A stretch of DNA of 26,433 nt from CAYLNH01 sp964384625 (GCA_964384625.1 CAYLNH010000071.1:1-26433), one strand, 5' to 3'; positions 7,455 to 15,116 are shown, counted from the stretch's first letter. Translations and numbers: made by a program. Notes: generated by a model not told the origin, from the letters alone.

Positions 7455-8702
7455 CTAGCTTCGCAGGTGGCCGTTGCCGCGGGCTACCCATTTGTAGCTG
7501 GTCAAGTCGTTCGGGCCCACCGGGCCGCGGGCATGCAGTTTGTCGGTGCTGATCCCGACCACGGCGCCCATGCCGTAGTCGCCCCCGCCCGAAAGCCGCG
7601 TGGACGCGTTGACCAAAACTGAGCCGGAGTCGACGCCCGCTACAAACCGGTCCGCCAACTGGAGATCGCCCGTGACGATGCCGTCGGTATGGCCGGAGCC
7701 ATACGTGGCGATGTGGTCCATGGCGACGTCGATACCATCGACGACCCGCAGCGCCAGGATCGGCGCAAGGTATTCGGTGGCCCAGTCCGCATCCGTTGCC
7801 GATACGATGTCCGGAAGGACCTCCTGACAACGCGCGCAGCCGCGAAGCTCGATGCCGGCTTCGGCGAACGCCGCCTGCAGCGGCGGCAACAGTCGGGCGG
7901 CGGCAGCGGCGTCGATCAACAGCGTTTCCAGTGCATTGCAGACTTCGACACGCTGGCACTTGGAGTTGACGGCCAACGCTACGGCCGTCTGTTCGTCGGC
8001 GTCGGCGGCAAGATATAGATGACAGACGCCTTCGTAGTGTTTGATGACCGGAATGCGCGTGCCCTCGGCGATCCGTTTGATCAGCGGTTTGCCGCCGCGC
8101 GGGATGAGTACGTCGATGCAGTCGTCGAGTTCCAGCAGTTTGTCGACGGCTTTGTGGCCGGTCTCGCGGATGATCTGTACGGCGTTCGCCGGAATGCCGT
8201 TCGCTGTGGCCGCGGCAATCATGGCATCGGCGAGGACCACGTTGGTCCGCAGGGATTCCGAGCCGCCCCGCAGGATTACGGCGTTGCCGCTTTTCAGGCA
8301 GACCGCGGCGGCGTCGGTGGTGACGTTCGGGCGGGATTCGTAGATGATGCCGATAACGCCGATGGGCACGGAGATTTTTTCGACGTGCAGACCGTTCGGA
8401 CGTGTCTGTCCTTCGAGCACCCGGCCGACCGGGTCGGGCAGGGCGGCGGCTTCGATCAAACGTTTCTTCATGTAGTCGAAGACCTTGTCATTGATGATCA
8501 GCCGTTTGATCAACGGTTCGGCCATGCCGTTGTTGCGGGCGACCTCAACATCGGCCGCATTCGCGGTCTTCAATTTGTCGCGGATATCTTCCAGGGCCGG
8601 CGCCATGGCTGCCAGTGCATTGGCACGCATTTCACCGGACAGCGTCGCCAGTGTACGGGCCGCGGCCTTGGCCTGCAGCCCCATATCTCGAATGGTGGTC
8701 AT
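7455..8702 (-). CDS. proA: Gamma-glutamyl phosphate reductase
   Basis: Cytoplasmic NADPH-dependent enzyme of proline synthesis. It reduces gamma-glutamyl phosphate (from ProB) to glutamate 5-semialdehyde, which cyclises and is reduced by ProC. The 415-residue length is normal. Family landmarks are YESRPNVT (121-128), LKSGNAVILRGGSES (136-150), LIPRGGKPLIK (199-209), VIKHYEGVCH and the active-site block NSKCQRVEVCNALETLL with catalytic C255. The block usually reads QRPGVCN; here it is QRVEVCN. The C-terminal YGMGAVVGISTDKLHARGPV is also typical. GGAGGAG lies six bases from the ATG. proB and proC are not in the window. The gene is preceded by a leader ORF that repeats its own translation start, described separately. 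Confidence 0.97.
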   Translation of the reverse strand: MTTIRDMGLQAKAAARTLATLSGEMRANALAAMAPALEDIRDKLKTANAADVEVARNNGMAEPLIKRLIINDKVFDYMKKRLIEAAALPDPVGRVLEGQTRPNGLHVEKISVPIGVIGIIYESRPNVTTDAAAVCLKSGNAVILRGGSESLRTNVVLADAMIAAATANGIPANAVQIIRETGHKAVDKLLELDDCIDVLIPRGGKPLIKRIAEGTRIPVIKHYEGVCHLYLAADADEQTAVALAVNSKCQRVEVCNALETLLIDAAAAARLLPPLQAAFAEAGIELRGCARCQEVLPDIVSATDADWATEYLAPILALRVVDGIDVAMDHIATYGSGHTDGIVTGDLQLADRFVAGVDSGSVLVNASTRLSGGGDYGMGAVVGISTDKLHARGPVGPNDLTSYKWVARGNGHLRS

Positions 8703-8719
8703 TGTATTGCTCCTCCGGA

Positions 8720-8809
8720 TCAGGCGGCAGCGGGAACGGGCGCGGCGGACCGCTCAGGGCTAACCGCCTCGGAGAGGCGGGCTGCCTGGTTAGCTCGAAC
8801 TGTGGTCAT
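8720..8809 (-). CDS. Possible 29-residue leader ORF upstream of proA
   Basis: The ATG at 8809 has a strong AAAGGAG seven bases upstream, better placed than most in this window. The peptide starts MTTVRANQAARLSEAV and ends SAAPVPAAA; the TGA lies 17 bases before the proA ATG. Its first five residues copy those of ProA. It holds three prolines (18, 24, 26), all after an internal stem-loop. Close spacing to a strong second ribosome-binding site suggests translational coupling, or a leader that senses translation. Alternatively it is only a relic of the duplication. No known leader-peptide family is recognised. Confidence 0.45.
   Translation of the reverse strand: MTTVRANQAARLSEAVSPERSAAPVPAAA
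8759..8794 (-). promoter_or_regulatory. Nested stem-loops inside the proA leader ORF
   Basis: An outer pair GCTAACC (8759-8765) / GGTTAGC (8788-8794) encloses an inner pair CCGCCTC (8764-8770) / GAGGCGG (8774-8780) with a three-base loop. The two stems share two bases, so they would form with slight trimming. The fold covers codons 6-17 of the leader ORF and ends about 50 bases before the proA ribosome-binding site. A role in controlling proA is inference. Confidence 0.45.
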
Positions 8810-8980
8810 TGCGTTGCTCCTTTGCAGTCGCACAATGTAGCGATGTTTCGTCGGCACTGCGAATCAGTTGGGGGAGGGATTTTGGGTGCAGGCTTTACCA
8901 AAGGGGCGGCATACGAGTTGAACAAACTGCCGATCCCTCATACCTTCTTCTTTGAACCCTGACAAAGGCGAAGCGTTGGG

Positions 8981-9084
8981 GCCGACCCGTAGTGGTCGGC
9001 AATGAACGCAGTGAATGGCAACCCTGAACCCTGAACCACGCCTCCGGCGTGGCAGATCCTGCACTCGTCGCGCCTGCGGCGCGA
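8981..9084. repeat. Cluster of three GC-rich hairpins before the AraC gene
   Basis: Three perfect 7-bp stems stand in a row: GCCGACC/GGTCGGC (8981-9000, 6-base loop), CCACGCC/GGCGTGG (9036-9052, loop TCC) and TCGCGCC/GGCGCGA (9068-9084, loop TGC). Between them are short direct repeats such as ACCCTGA and ATCCTGC. They have the look of dispersed intergenic palindromes. The 299-base gap from 8810 to 9108 holds no convincing gene. Confidence 0.6.
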
Positions 9085-9108
9085 TCTTGCATCCTGCATC
9101 CTGTCGCC

Positions 9109-9933
9109 ATGGAAGTACGCAAACACAAACAGGACCCCGGCCGCGTGCAGGTGGTGTTTGACGATGTTGTGCGGCTGGAGCTTTGCGGTGTGATCACCTG
9201 TCCGCGGGGATTCGAGGGACAGCCGCATGCGCATCCGTTCTGGGAGTTGATCCATGTTGCCGACGGTCGCGGTGTGTTTCTGGTGGACGGCAAGCGGCGA
9301 CGGGTGGAAGCCGGCAAGCTGTACCTGCTGCAGCCGCACCAGGAACATCGATTTCGCAACAACCGCAAACAGGCCTACCGCAATCTCTATCTGGGGTTTT
9401 CGTTCGGGTTCTGGCCGGCAAAAAAGAGCAAGGGCGAACTGCCGTTCCAGATAGATGACTTCCTTGTAGAAACCTGTTTTGGTGACGTTTTCGCTGAAAT
9501 CGCCGGCGACCCGGAGAGTGCGCGGACGGCGATGTTGGCGAACCGCAGCCGGTTGTTGACCGGCGTGGCCGAACTGGCCCGTCAACTGGTGGAGGCCCCG
9601 GAGACCATTACTATGGATGATCGCGATGCGATGTTGGCATCGAAGGCGAAGGCGTTTCTGGCAGAGCACGTGAACCGGACGATCACGGTGGAGGAAGTGG
9701 CGGGGCTGTTCTATCTGTCGCCGCACTATGTCGCGGATCTGTTCAAGGAGCAGACCGGGCAGAGCATCAAGCAGTACCATCTGACGCTGCGGATGCGTAA
9801 GGCGTTCTCGTCTCTGAAACGTGGCGCCGCCGTATCGAGCGTCGGCGAAGAACTCGGTTTCAGCAGTGTGGCGTATTTTTCGCGCCGGTTCAAGGATTAC
9901 TTCGGCATGCCGCCCAGCCGGGTTGGCCGCTGA
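9109..9933 (+). CDS. AraC family regulator with N-terminal cupin domain
   Basis: Cytoplasmic DNA-binding regulator of 274 residues. The N-terminal half is a cupin-type sensor with H40 and H42 in GQPHAHPFWELIHV and the sheet GKLYLLQPHQEHRF. The last hundred residues are the double helix-turn-helix: TITVEEVAGLFYLSPHYVAD (helix pair 1) and AAVSSVGEELGFSSVAYFSR (helix pair 2), then YFGMPPSR. The in-frame ORF extends 20 codons upstream, but that part is translated from the hairpin repeats, so the ATG at 9109 is chosen although no good ribosome-binding site is seen. It stands 334 bases upstream of, and co-directional with, the first PL22-like gene, so it probably controls the 10268-13639 cluster. 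The ligand is presumably a sugar. Confidence 0.88.
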   Translation: MEVRKHKQDPGRVQVVFDDVVRLELCGVITCPRGFEGQPHAHPFWELIHVADGRGVFLVDGKRRRVEAGKLYLLQPHQEHRFRNNRKQAYRNLYLGFSFGFWPAKKSKGELPFQIDDFLVETCFGDVFAEIAGDPESARTAMLANRSRLLTGVAELARQLVEAPETITMDDRDAMLASKAKAFLAEHVNRTITVEEVAGLFYLSPHYVADLFKEQTGQSIKQYHLTLRMRKAFSSLKRGAAVSSVGEELGFSSVAYFSRRFKDYFGMPPSRVGR

Positions 9934-10267
9934 CGCTGCGTCATTGGTCATTGACGAAGTTCCGGAGCGAGGTCGAAGGGTCATTGGTCTTGAAGGATAT
10001 CGCCTTCGGCTTGGCGCGGGCGAGACACCCGCGGGTACGGTGTGTGCGGCGCACGGTCAGATGTGTGCTGCGCCCGTCAGGAGAGTACGGATCCTATTCC
10101 CGTTGCCCACTACCTGCTGTTTCCTGTTCACGATCTCCTGTCCGGTTTCCGCAATTCATGCAAGACCTTCGGCGGTTTGTGCAAGGACCCCTTGCGCGTT
10201 TGAACCCATGGTAACGGATAACGCGGGACGCTATTGTTTCCGCAACAACGAGAGTGAGGAACGCCTG
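9934..10267. other. Gene-free gap with short direct repeats and a small hairpin
   Basis: No convincing gene. TCATTGGTC occurs at 9941 and 9981, and TCATTG again at 9948. A GCGGG/CCCGC pair sits near 10017-10033 (around GCGAGACACCCGC); its GCGAGACAC core recurs at the start of the tandem repeat at 26369. The region should hold the promoter of the PL22-like gene, but no clear -35/-10 pair was found. Confidence 0.5.
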
Positions 10268-11374
10268 ATGAGTATGGATTCAGATTTCAATGTCCGCATG
10301 ATTTCCAGTGGTGAACGGCCGGCATTGCACTCGTACTTCGACCTTTGCCCGGAGAGTCCGGACGGACGTCGAGCAGTGTTTGTTGAACTTCCTGATGATG
10401 GCTTCGAAACGTTCCGGGCGGTGACAGTGGACCTGGGCAGCGGCAAACGCTGCGCATTTGCGGAAACCTTGGGCGGCAACCATCATGGCGGGTTACGCCA
10501 ACAATGGGTCGGCAATGACGAAATCGGTTGGTGCCAGCAGGGCGAAGAGGGCGCCGCGGTCACGGTAGTTGGCTCGGTTCCATCCCGGGCGACGCGGTCG
10601 ATTGACGGCGCCATCAGGATGTACTGCCCGGCGAACGGCATGTCGCTCGGATCGACCCATGAGGAACGCATTACCGGCTCCGACATTGACCGTTGGGAGG
10701 TCTACCTGATGGACTTGAACCACGGCACGCGCAAAACGGTGGTGACCGTTGACGCTGTCATGCAGATTCATCCGCTGGTCGATCGCATTGATCCGGAGAT
10801 CATGTGTTTCAAACACACCAAATGGGCACCCGACGGTAAGCATTTCTTCTGTGTCTTTCATAATGCCGACACGACGCAGTTCCGTTCCGGCGCGATCGAC
10901 AAGAGCAGACGGTTGAAGTCGATTATGATTGCTGATGCCGAGGGCAATGGCTTGCGGCATCTATGTGAGTTCGGGCACCATCCCATGTGGTCGAATGACA
11001 GCAACGCGGTTGTTACGGGAGAACGCCGCGACGGTCACGGCTGCTTTGTGGCGCACCCGTTGGACGGCGGTCCGGAACAGATCATTGTCCAAAACATCCC
11101 CGGCATTCACTCGTCCTTCAGTCCGGACGCGCAATGGTTGACGACCGACGTCTTTCACGAGCCGGAACGCGGCCGCGGTCAGGTCCGAGTGTACAATGTT
11201 GCCGCCGGCAAAGGCACGGTTGTGGCGGAGTTCGACATGCCGGAGCTGCCGCACGAGAAACGCTGTCACCCCCATCCGGCCTGGTCGCGTGACGGCAAAC
11301 GGGTGTTCTTCAATTCGGCCGACACCGGTCGGCACCAGGTATATGTGGTCGACGTTTCGCCGTTGGTGGAATAG
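10268..11374 (+). CDS. PL22-like beta-propeller protein (oligogalacturonate lyase-like)
   Basis: Predicted beta-propeller of 368 residues without signal peptide. Blades are marked by repeated W/F-S-P-D-G-type turns: CPESPDGRRAVFV (27-39), TKWAPDGKHFFCVF (184-197), HPMWSNDSNAVV (238-249), SSFSPDAQWLTTD (282-294) and AWSRDGKRVFFNS (338-350). This fits PL22 oligogalacturonate lyases and TolB-like proteins. H334-x-H336 (CHPHPAWS) resembles the H-x-H metal-binding pair of PL22, and H237/H238 could be a further ligand. PL22 enzymes cleave unsaturated digalacturonate in the cytoplasm. The true substrate here is unknown. ATG at 10268 has AGGA seven bases upstream; the longer frame upstream is repeat-derived. 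A diverged paralogue lies at 12461. Confidence 0.7.
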   Translation: MSMDSDFNVRMISSGERPALHSYFDLCPESPDGRRAVFVELPDDGFETFRAVTVDLGSGKRCAFAETLGGNHHGGLRQQWVGNDEIGWCQQGEEGAAVTVVGSVPSRATRSIDGAIRMYCPANGMSLGSTHEERITGSDIDRWEVYLMDLNHGTRKTVVTVDAVMQIHPLVDRIDPEIMCFKHTKWAPDGKHFFCVFHNADTTQFRSGAIDKSRRLKSIMIADAEGNGLRHLCEFGHHPMWSNDSNAVVTGERRDGHGCFVAHPLDGGPEQIIVQNIPGIHSSFSPDAQWLTTDVFHEPERGRGQVRVYNVAAGKGTVVAEFDMPELPHEKRCHPHPAWSRDGKRVFFNSADTGRHQVYVVDVSPLVE

Positions 11375-11450
11375 TCTGTTGCATCCCGGTATCAACGGAG
11401 CTGGTGGCCGCCGGGTAACGGCTTGGGGTTGACGTTTGCCAAAGGTCCAA

Positions 11451-11463
11451 GCCCTGAAAGGGC
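11451..11463. repeat. Short hairpin repeat in the gap before the DUF1961 gene
   Basis: GCCCT (11451-11455) and AGGGC (11459-11463) form a 5-bp stem with loop GAA, within a stretch reading CCAAGCCCTGAAAGGGC. Similar GC-rich palindromes recur between genes in the Verrucomicrobiota-Lentisphaerota group, from general knowledge. The gap of 142 bases has no gene. Confidence 0.4.
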
Positions 11464-11516
11464 CGGTTAATCAGAAGCGAATAAGTGGAATATCGAAACG
11501 AATAGGAGAAACACAT

Positions 11517-12197
11517 ATGGGCTGCGAGAAAGGCGAACTGCTGTACGAGAACCCTCTGGCTTGCCCGGGGGACATCGAGGGGTTTATCACGGAAGGCAGT
11601 GTGGGGACGAGTTTTCCGCGCGGTCGGCTGCGGCTGGAAAATCTCCGCGACCCCGGCGACGGGCAGGCGGCGAACTTCCTGTTCTGGTGCAAGCGTGATT
11701 TTCCGGGCGATCTGATTGCCTCGTGGGAATTTCAGCCGTTGTACCAGCCGGGGCTGGCAATGTTCTGGTTCTGCGCCCAGGGCCGCAACGGCGAGGACCT
11801 GTTTGACCCGACGCTGGCGCCGCGGACCGGCGAGTACCAGCAATACAACAAGGGCGATATCAACGCCTATCACTTGTCGTATTTCCGCCGCAAGCATCCG
11901 CAGGAGCGCGCGTTTCAAACCTGCAACTTACGCAAGAGCTACGGATTCCATCTGGTGGCCATGGGCGCCGATCCGATCGCGGAAGTCGCCTCCGTGGTGG
12001 AACCGTACAAGATCCAACTGCTGAAGTGCGGCAATCACATCGAGTTTTCCATCAACGACCTGACAGTTCTGGTGTGGGATGACGACGGTGACACGTACGG
12101 TCCAGTGTATACGGACGGCGGTAAGATCGGCTTCCGGCAGATGGCACCGTTGATCGCGGAGTACGCGAATCTGACGGTACATGCAATATCAAAGTAG
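11517..12197 (+). CDS. DUF1961 family protein (YesU-like)
   Basis: Protein of 226 residues without signal peptide, in the DUF1961 family. The Bacillus member YesU lies in a rhamnogalacturonan-utilisation cluster and its fold is of the concanavalin-like beta-sandwich type. Family blocks are WEFQPLYQPGLAMFWFCAQG, GRNGEDLFDPTLAPRTGEY, GDINAYHLSYFRRKHP, TCNLRKSYGFHLVAMGADPI and GGKIGFRQMAPLIAEYANLT. It probably binds or acts on an oligosaccharide, but no activity is established from this sequence. AGGAG lies eight bases before the ATG at 11517; an upstream in-frame start is repeat-derived. It sits between two PL22-like genes, which supports a role in uronic-acid oligosaccharide metabolism. Confidence 0.85.
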   Translation: MGCEKGELLYENPLACPGDIEGFITEGSVGTSFPRGRLRLENLRDPGDGQAANFLFWCKRDFPGDLIASWEFQPLYQPGLAMFWFCAQGRNGEDLFDPTLAPRTGEYQQYNKGDINAYHLSYFRRKHPQERAFQTCNLRKSYGFHLVAMGADPIAEVASVVEPYKIQLLKCGNHIEFSINDLTVLVWDDDGDTYGPVYTDGGKIGFRQMAPLIAEYANLTVHAISK

Positions 12198-12360
12198 GAG
12201 CAGCTTCCACGCCGCGATCCGAGAATGCAGGAGCGGCTTTCACGCCGCGATTCCTCGCGCGTCAGCGCGATCCGACAATGTAGGAGCGGCTTCCACGCCG
12301 CGATTCCTCGCGCGTCAGCGCGATCCGACAATGTAGGAGCGGCTTCCACGCCGCGATTTC
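12195..12360. repeat. Tandem REP-like array, 53-bp unit
   Basis: Two full 53-base units (12228-12280 and 12281-12333) differ at two positions. Partial units lie before (12195-12227) and after (12334-12360). Each full unit holds two hairpins: GCGGC/GCCGC around TTCCAC or TTTCAC, and TCGCGC/GCGCGA around GTCA. The core TAGGAGCGGCTTCCACGCCG resembles bacterial REP palindromes of the GTAGGAGCGG type. The array begins at the stop codon of the DUF1961 gene (TAG at 12195-12197 is the first base triplet of the first unit). Confidence 0.85.
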
Positions 12361-12364
12361 CGGA

Positions 12365-12390
12365 GCCGGCAAGATGCCGGCGTTCCAGCG
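12365..12390. repeat. Hairpin repeat, copy 1 (second copy at 13734)
   Basis: GCCGGCA/TGCCGGC (12365-12371 and 12375-12381, loop AGA) followed by GTTCCAGCG. The same hairpin and tail occur at 13734-13760 with few changes. Read in reverse the tail gives the peptide RWNAGILP, a string often mis-annotated as small proteins in related genomes. Confidence 0.65.
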
Positions 12391-12403
12391 GCAGGCGGAA
12401 CGC

Positions 12404-12447
12404 ATGAGCAGGGATGCTCATGATACACACAGGAGCGGCTTTGCCGC
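12404..12447. repeat. Two more hairpins directly before the second propeller gene
   Basis: ATGAGCA/TGCTCAT with loop GGGA (12404-12421) is a perfect 7-bp hairpin; its core recurs in the opposite sense at 22829-22842. A solo REP-like core AGGAGCGGC-TTT-GCCGC follows (12431-12447), matching the start of the array unit. Together with the array they fill the whole gap to the ribosome-binding site of the next gene. Confidence 0.65.
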
Positions 12448-12460
12448 AAGGAAGACCAGC

Positions 12461-13639
12461 ATGAGCACACTACACCGAAGCTTCGAATCGCTCGGCGTAC
12501 AGGCTGAGGAATTCACCGATACAGCGACAGGGCGCGCCATTGTGCGGCTGACGAATAATGACCTCTTCAATGTTCATACGTATTACGATATCTGTCCGTG
12601 GAGCCATGACGGCAGGTACCTCGTCTTTTCCGGCGCGGATCCGGCGACGATCACAGAGGAGTATGGTCATGACGGCATCGCCAGTTTGAGTGGGCAGGTG
12701 TTTGTGATTGATGCGATGACGCGGGAGATCAAACGGGTGGTCGATGGATCTCTGTTCAATATGCACAGCGGTGCGATGTGCTGTTGGCACCCGCAGCAGC
12801 ATGTGATCTTCTACCGCAAGGAGCAGGAGAATTCGGCCAGCATCGACTTGATGACGCGCGAGGAAAAGGTGTTCGCGGGCAAGTTCCGGCAACTGAGTCC
12901 GGACGGCGAGTTGTTCGCGACGCTGCTGGATGGATCCCACAACGGCGGACAGGGGGCAGCCATCGGCTTGATGCGGCCGGATGGCACCGATGCACGGGAG
13001 CTGGTGAACCGCAAGAAGTTGTGGGAGTTGACGCCGAACCGTGATGAGTTTACGCCGGAGGATGTGCGGCTGGGAAACACGAAATGGCATCCGGACAGTG
13101 ATCATCTCCTGATCACGATGTGGGTCTATCCCAAACCGGGATCGCGTCGCAGCCTGTATGTCATCCGGAAGGACGGCAGCGATGCCAGGTGGCTGGGATA
13201 CTTCAACAACCACCATAGTTGGACACCTTCCGGCGATGCCGTTCTGTGTAATGACCACAAGTTCTTCGGGCCGGACGGTGAGCGTCGTGACATGCGTCTG
13301 TTCCTGTTGCCGTTCGACGGCGGCGAACGCAAACTGGTGATTGACGAACCGGTCGGCTCACATCCGCTGATGCATGCCGACGGCAATCGAATCGTCGACT
13401 TCGATCGAGAAGGCATTGTCCTCGTCCACATCGACGAGCAGCGTGTTGAGCGACTGGCGAAGTTCGATGGCGATTTCGCCAAGACCCACAAGGGGACGCA
13501 TGCGCATCCAGTGTGGAGTCGTGACGGTAAGGAGGTCCTTTACAATTCGGCGGAGACCGGATTGTCGCAGCTCTATCTGTTGTCCGGTTTGCAGGCTCCG
13601 GCGGAGAGGAAGGATGATAGAAATATGGGACTGGGGTAA
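12461..13639 (+). CDS. PL22-like beta-propeller protein, paralogue of the gene at 10268
   Basis: Predicted cytoplasmic propeller of 392 residues. The start reads like PL22: EEFTDTATGRAIVRLTN (16-32) then YYDICPWSHDGRYLVFSG (41-58). Further blades: HPQQHVIFYRK, QLSPDGELFATL (144-155), TKWHPDSDHLLITMW (207-221), HHSWTPSGDAVLCND (251-265) and HPVWSRDGKEVLYNS (349-363). H347-x-H349 (THAHP) corresponds to the H-x-H of the paralogue and may bind metal; H251/H252 are other candidates. AAGGA eight bases before the ATG at 12461 sets the start; the longer frame is repeat-derived. The last residues (AERKDDRNMGLG) look like a random tail, as though the stop had shifted. Oligogalacturonate or a related uronide is the likely substrate, unproven. 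Confidence 0.75.
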   Translation: MSTLHRSFESLGVQAEEFTDTATGRAIVRLTNNDLFNVHTYYDICPWSHDGRYLVFSGADPATITEEYGHDGIASLSGQVFVIDAMTREIKRVVDGSLFNMHSGAMCCWHPQQHVIFYRKEQENSASIDLMTREEKVFAGKFRQLSPDGELFATLLDGSHNGGQGAAIGLMRPDGTDARELVNRKKLWELTPNRDEFTPEDVRLGNTKWHPDSDHLLITMWVYPKPGSRRSLYVIRKDGSDARWLGYFNNHHSWTPSGDAVLCNDHKFFGPDGERRDMRLFLLPFDGGERKLVIDEPVGSHPLMHADGNRIVDFDREGIVLVHIDEQRVERLAKFDGDFAKTHKGTHAHPVWSRDGKEVLYNSAETGLSQLYLLSGLQAPAERKDDRNMGLG

Positions 13640-14111
13640 AGGATTTCAGTTGCCTGGCCGTTGAGCGTAGACGAAAAACGCGGCGCCGGAAGAGTCGGGC
13701 AACGTTGGTTTGATGGCCTGGGTGGGGAAAGGAACCGGCAGGATGCCGGCATTCCAGCGGTAGAAGCCGGAGACGGAGGAAACGACTGATGCACCAGGAA
13801 CGTCTTGGATAATTCTGTTCCAGATCATCCTGTGTTCCTGACCGTATCGTCTCTCCGTCCACCGCCGCACTCCTCTTTCAGCGTGTTTCGCCGTACAATC
13901 CCTGATGCCCGTTTCGTGGTTGATGGGTGGCCCATCGCGGAGAGTTGGTGTACTGTGGGCGTGCCCGATGAAAGAGCAGGAGAGATCAACAGCGTGTACT
14001 GTTCTTCAGGCGAAACGCTTTGGTTTCGCTGTGGCGGCGAGTTGCTTCCCTGTACCTTGAAACCTGCAGACCAGGCTGACCGCGTTAAAGGTCATCAAAC
14101 GGAGTAATCGA
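13640..14111. other. Gene-free gap with a dispersed hairpin repeat
   Basis: No convincing gene in 472 bases. A second copy of the hairpin repeat lies at 13734-13760 (CCGGCA/TGCCGG, loop GGA, then ATTCCAGCGG). GATGGG/CCCATC (13922-13936) is a small inverted repeat. An open frame at 13805-14107 has no supporting composition or family. The promoter of the GH130 gene should be here. Confidence 0.5.
14010..14029 (+). promoter_or_regulatory. Operator-like inverted repeat upstream of the GH130 gene
   Basis: GCGAAAC (14010-14016) and GTTTCGC (14023-14029) are perfect complements around GCTTTG, 82 bases before the ATG. Size and symmetry fit either an operator (LacI-like sites have related outer arms) or an RNA hairpin. 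No LacI-type gene is in the window. Confidence 0.35.
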
Positions 14112-15116
14112 ATGGTTCCTGAATTGAAATCCGCCGACGTCATCAAGCGTCATCCCGACAATCCCGTATTGACGTTCAAAGACGTGCCGTATCCGGCAAC
14201 CCTGATCTTCAACGCCGGCGTCGCCAAGTACCAGGGCAAATATGTCATGGTCTTCCGCAATGATTGCACCGACGAATGGGGGCAGGGCGGGTTCCACCAT
14301 ACCAACCTCGGTCTGGCGTACAGCGATGACGGCGTCAAATGGGAAGTCACGAACAAGCCCTGCTGGCAGTGGCAGGACGATGAAGTGCGCCGGGTCTACG
14401 ACCCGCGGCTAACCGTCATCGACGGCAGAGTTCACGTTTGTTTCGCCGTCGACACGAACCACGGCGTCTGCGGCGGGATCGCTGTCACCGAGGACTTTGA
14501 GACGTTCGACGTCAAGAGCGTGTCGGTGCCGGACAACCGTAACATGGTCCTGTTCCCCGAGACCATCGGCGGTTTGTACTGGCGCCTGGAACGGCCGTTC
14601 CCGGTGTACAGCCGCGGCGGCCGGGATCGCTTCGATATCTGGGCGTCGGCTTCGCCCGACTTGCGCTATTGGGGCGACTCCGGACTCGTGCTCGGCGTCG
14701 AACACATCCCGTATGCCAACGACAAGATCGGCCCCGGCGCACCGCCGGTGAAGACCGCCAAAGGTTGGCTGACGACGATTCACAGCGTCGATCGCGATGA
14801 AGACCGCGGCAAGCACGGCTGGGAAAAGACCTGGAAGAAACGGTACTGCGCCGGCCTGGCATTGCTTGACCTGGAAGATCCGCGGCGGGTCGTTGGACTT
14901 TGTAAGGAGCCGTTGATTGCGCCGGAAGTCGAATATGAGACCACCGGATTCGACGGCCTGGAAGGCTTCCGCAACTACGTCATCTTCCCCGGCGGCATGA
15001 TCCTCGAGGACGACGGCGAGGTCAAGATCTACTATGGCTCGGCCGATACCGTGGAGTGCCTGGCGACCGCGTCGTTGGATGATCTGCTGGCGCTGTGTGA
15101 ACCGTTTGAGGAGTAG
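14112..15116 (+). CDS. GH130 family glycoside phosphorylase or hydrolase
   Basis: Cytoplasmic five-bladed propeller enzyme of 334 residues. GH130 enzymes act on beta-1,2- or beta-1,4-mannosides, mostly by phosphorolysis giving mannose 1-phosphate. Landmarks: NPVLTFKDVPYPATLIFNAG (17-36), VYDPRLTVIDG (95-105) with D97 in the place of the catalytic Asp, NMVLFPETIGGLYWRLERP (144-162), KIGPGAPPVKTAKGW (205-219) and DGEVKIYYGSADT (301-313). R161 and K214 could be phosphate-binding residues, which would favour a phosphorylase. No signal peptide. GGAG seven bases before the ATG. The substrate mannoside is unknown. The GT4 fusion at 4879 is the kind of partner often found with GH130. Confidence 0.85.
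   Translation: MVPELKSADVIKRHPDNPVLTFKDVPYPATLIFNAGVAKYQGKYVMVFRNDCTDEWGQGGFHHTNLGLAYSDDGVKWEVTNKPCWQWQDDEVRRVYDPRLTVIDGRVHVCFAVDTNHGVCGGIAVTEDFETFDVKSVSVPDNRNMVLFPETIGGLYWRLERPFPVYSRGGRDRFDIWASASPDLRYWGDSGLVLGVEHIPYANDKIGPGAPPVKTAKGWLTTIHSVDRDEDRGKHGWEKTWKKRYCAGLALLDLEDPRRVVGLCKEPLIAPEVEYETTGFDGLEGFRNYVIFPGGMILEDDGEVKIYYGSADTVECLATASLDDLLALCEPFEE

Larger units (their letters stand above)
8687..8820 (-). repeat. 27-bp direct repeat duplicating the proA ribosome-binding site and start
   Basis: Positions 8687-8713 and 8794-8820 match at 23 of 27 bases in the same orientation. On the minus strand each copy carries GGAG, a spacer, ATG and the codons for Met-Thr-Thr-(Ile or Val)-Arg. The downstream copy starts proA, the upstream copy starts a 29-codon ORF. 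This is direct evidence of a local duplication of a translation start. Confidence 0.8.

Noticed and set aside
8019..8840. Plus-strand open frame opposite proA
   Set aside because: The antisense strand is proA, which is certain. The frame has no ribosome-binding site or known motif.
12195..12360. Array as a CRISPR
   Set aside because: Units are adjacent near-identical copies with no unique spacers, and there are no cas genes.
13805..14107. Open frame of 100 codons in the gap before the GH130 gene
   Set aside because: No ribosome-binding site or family features, and it runs through inverted repeats. Treated as noncoding.
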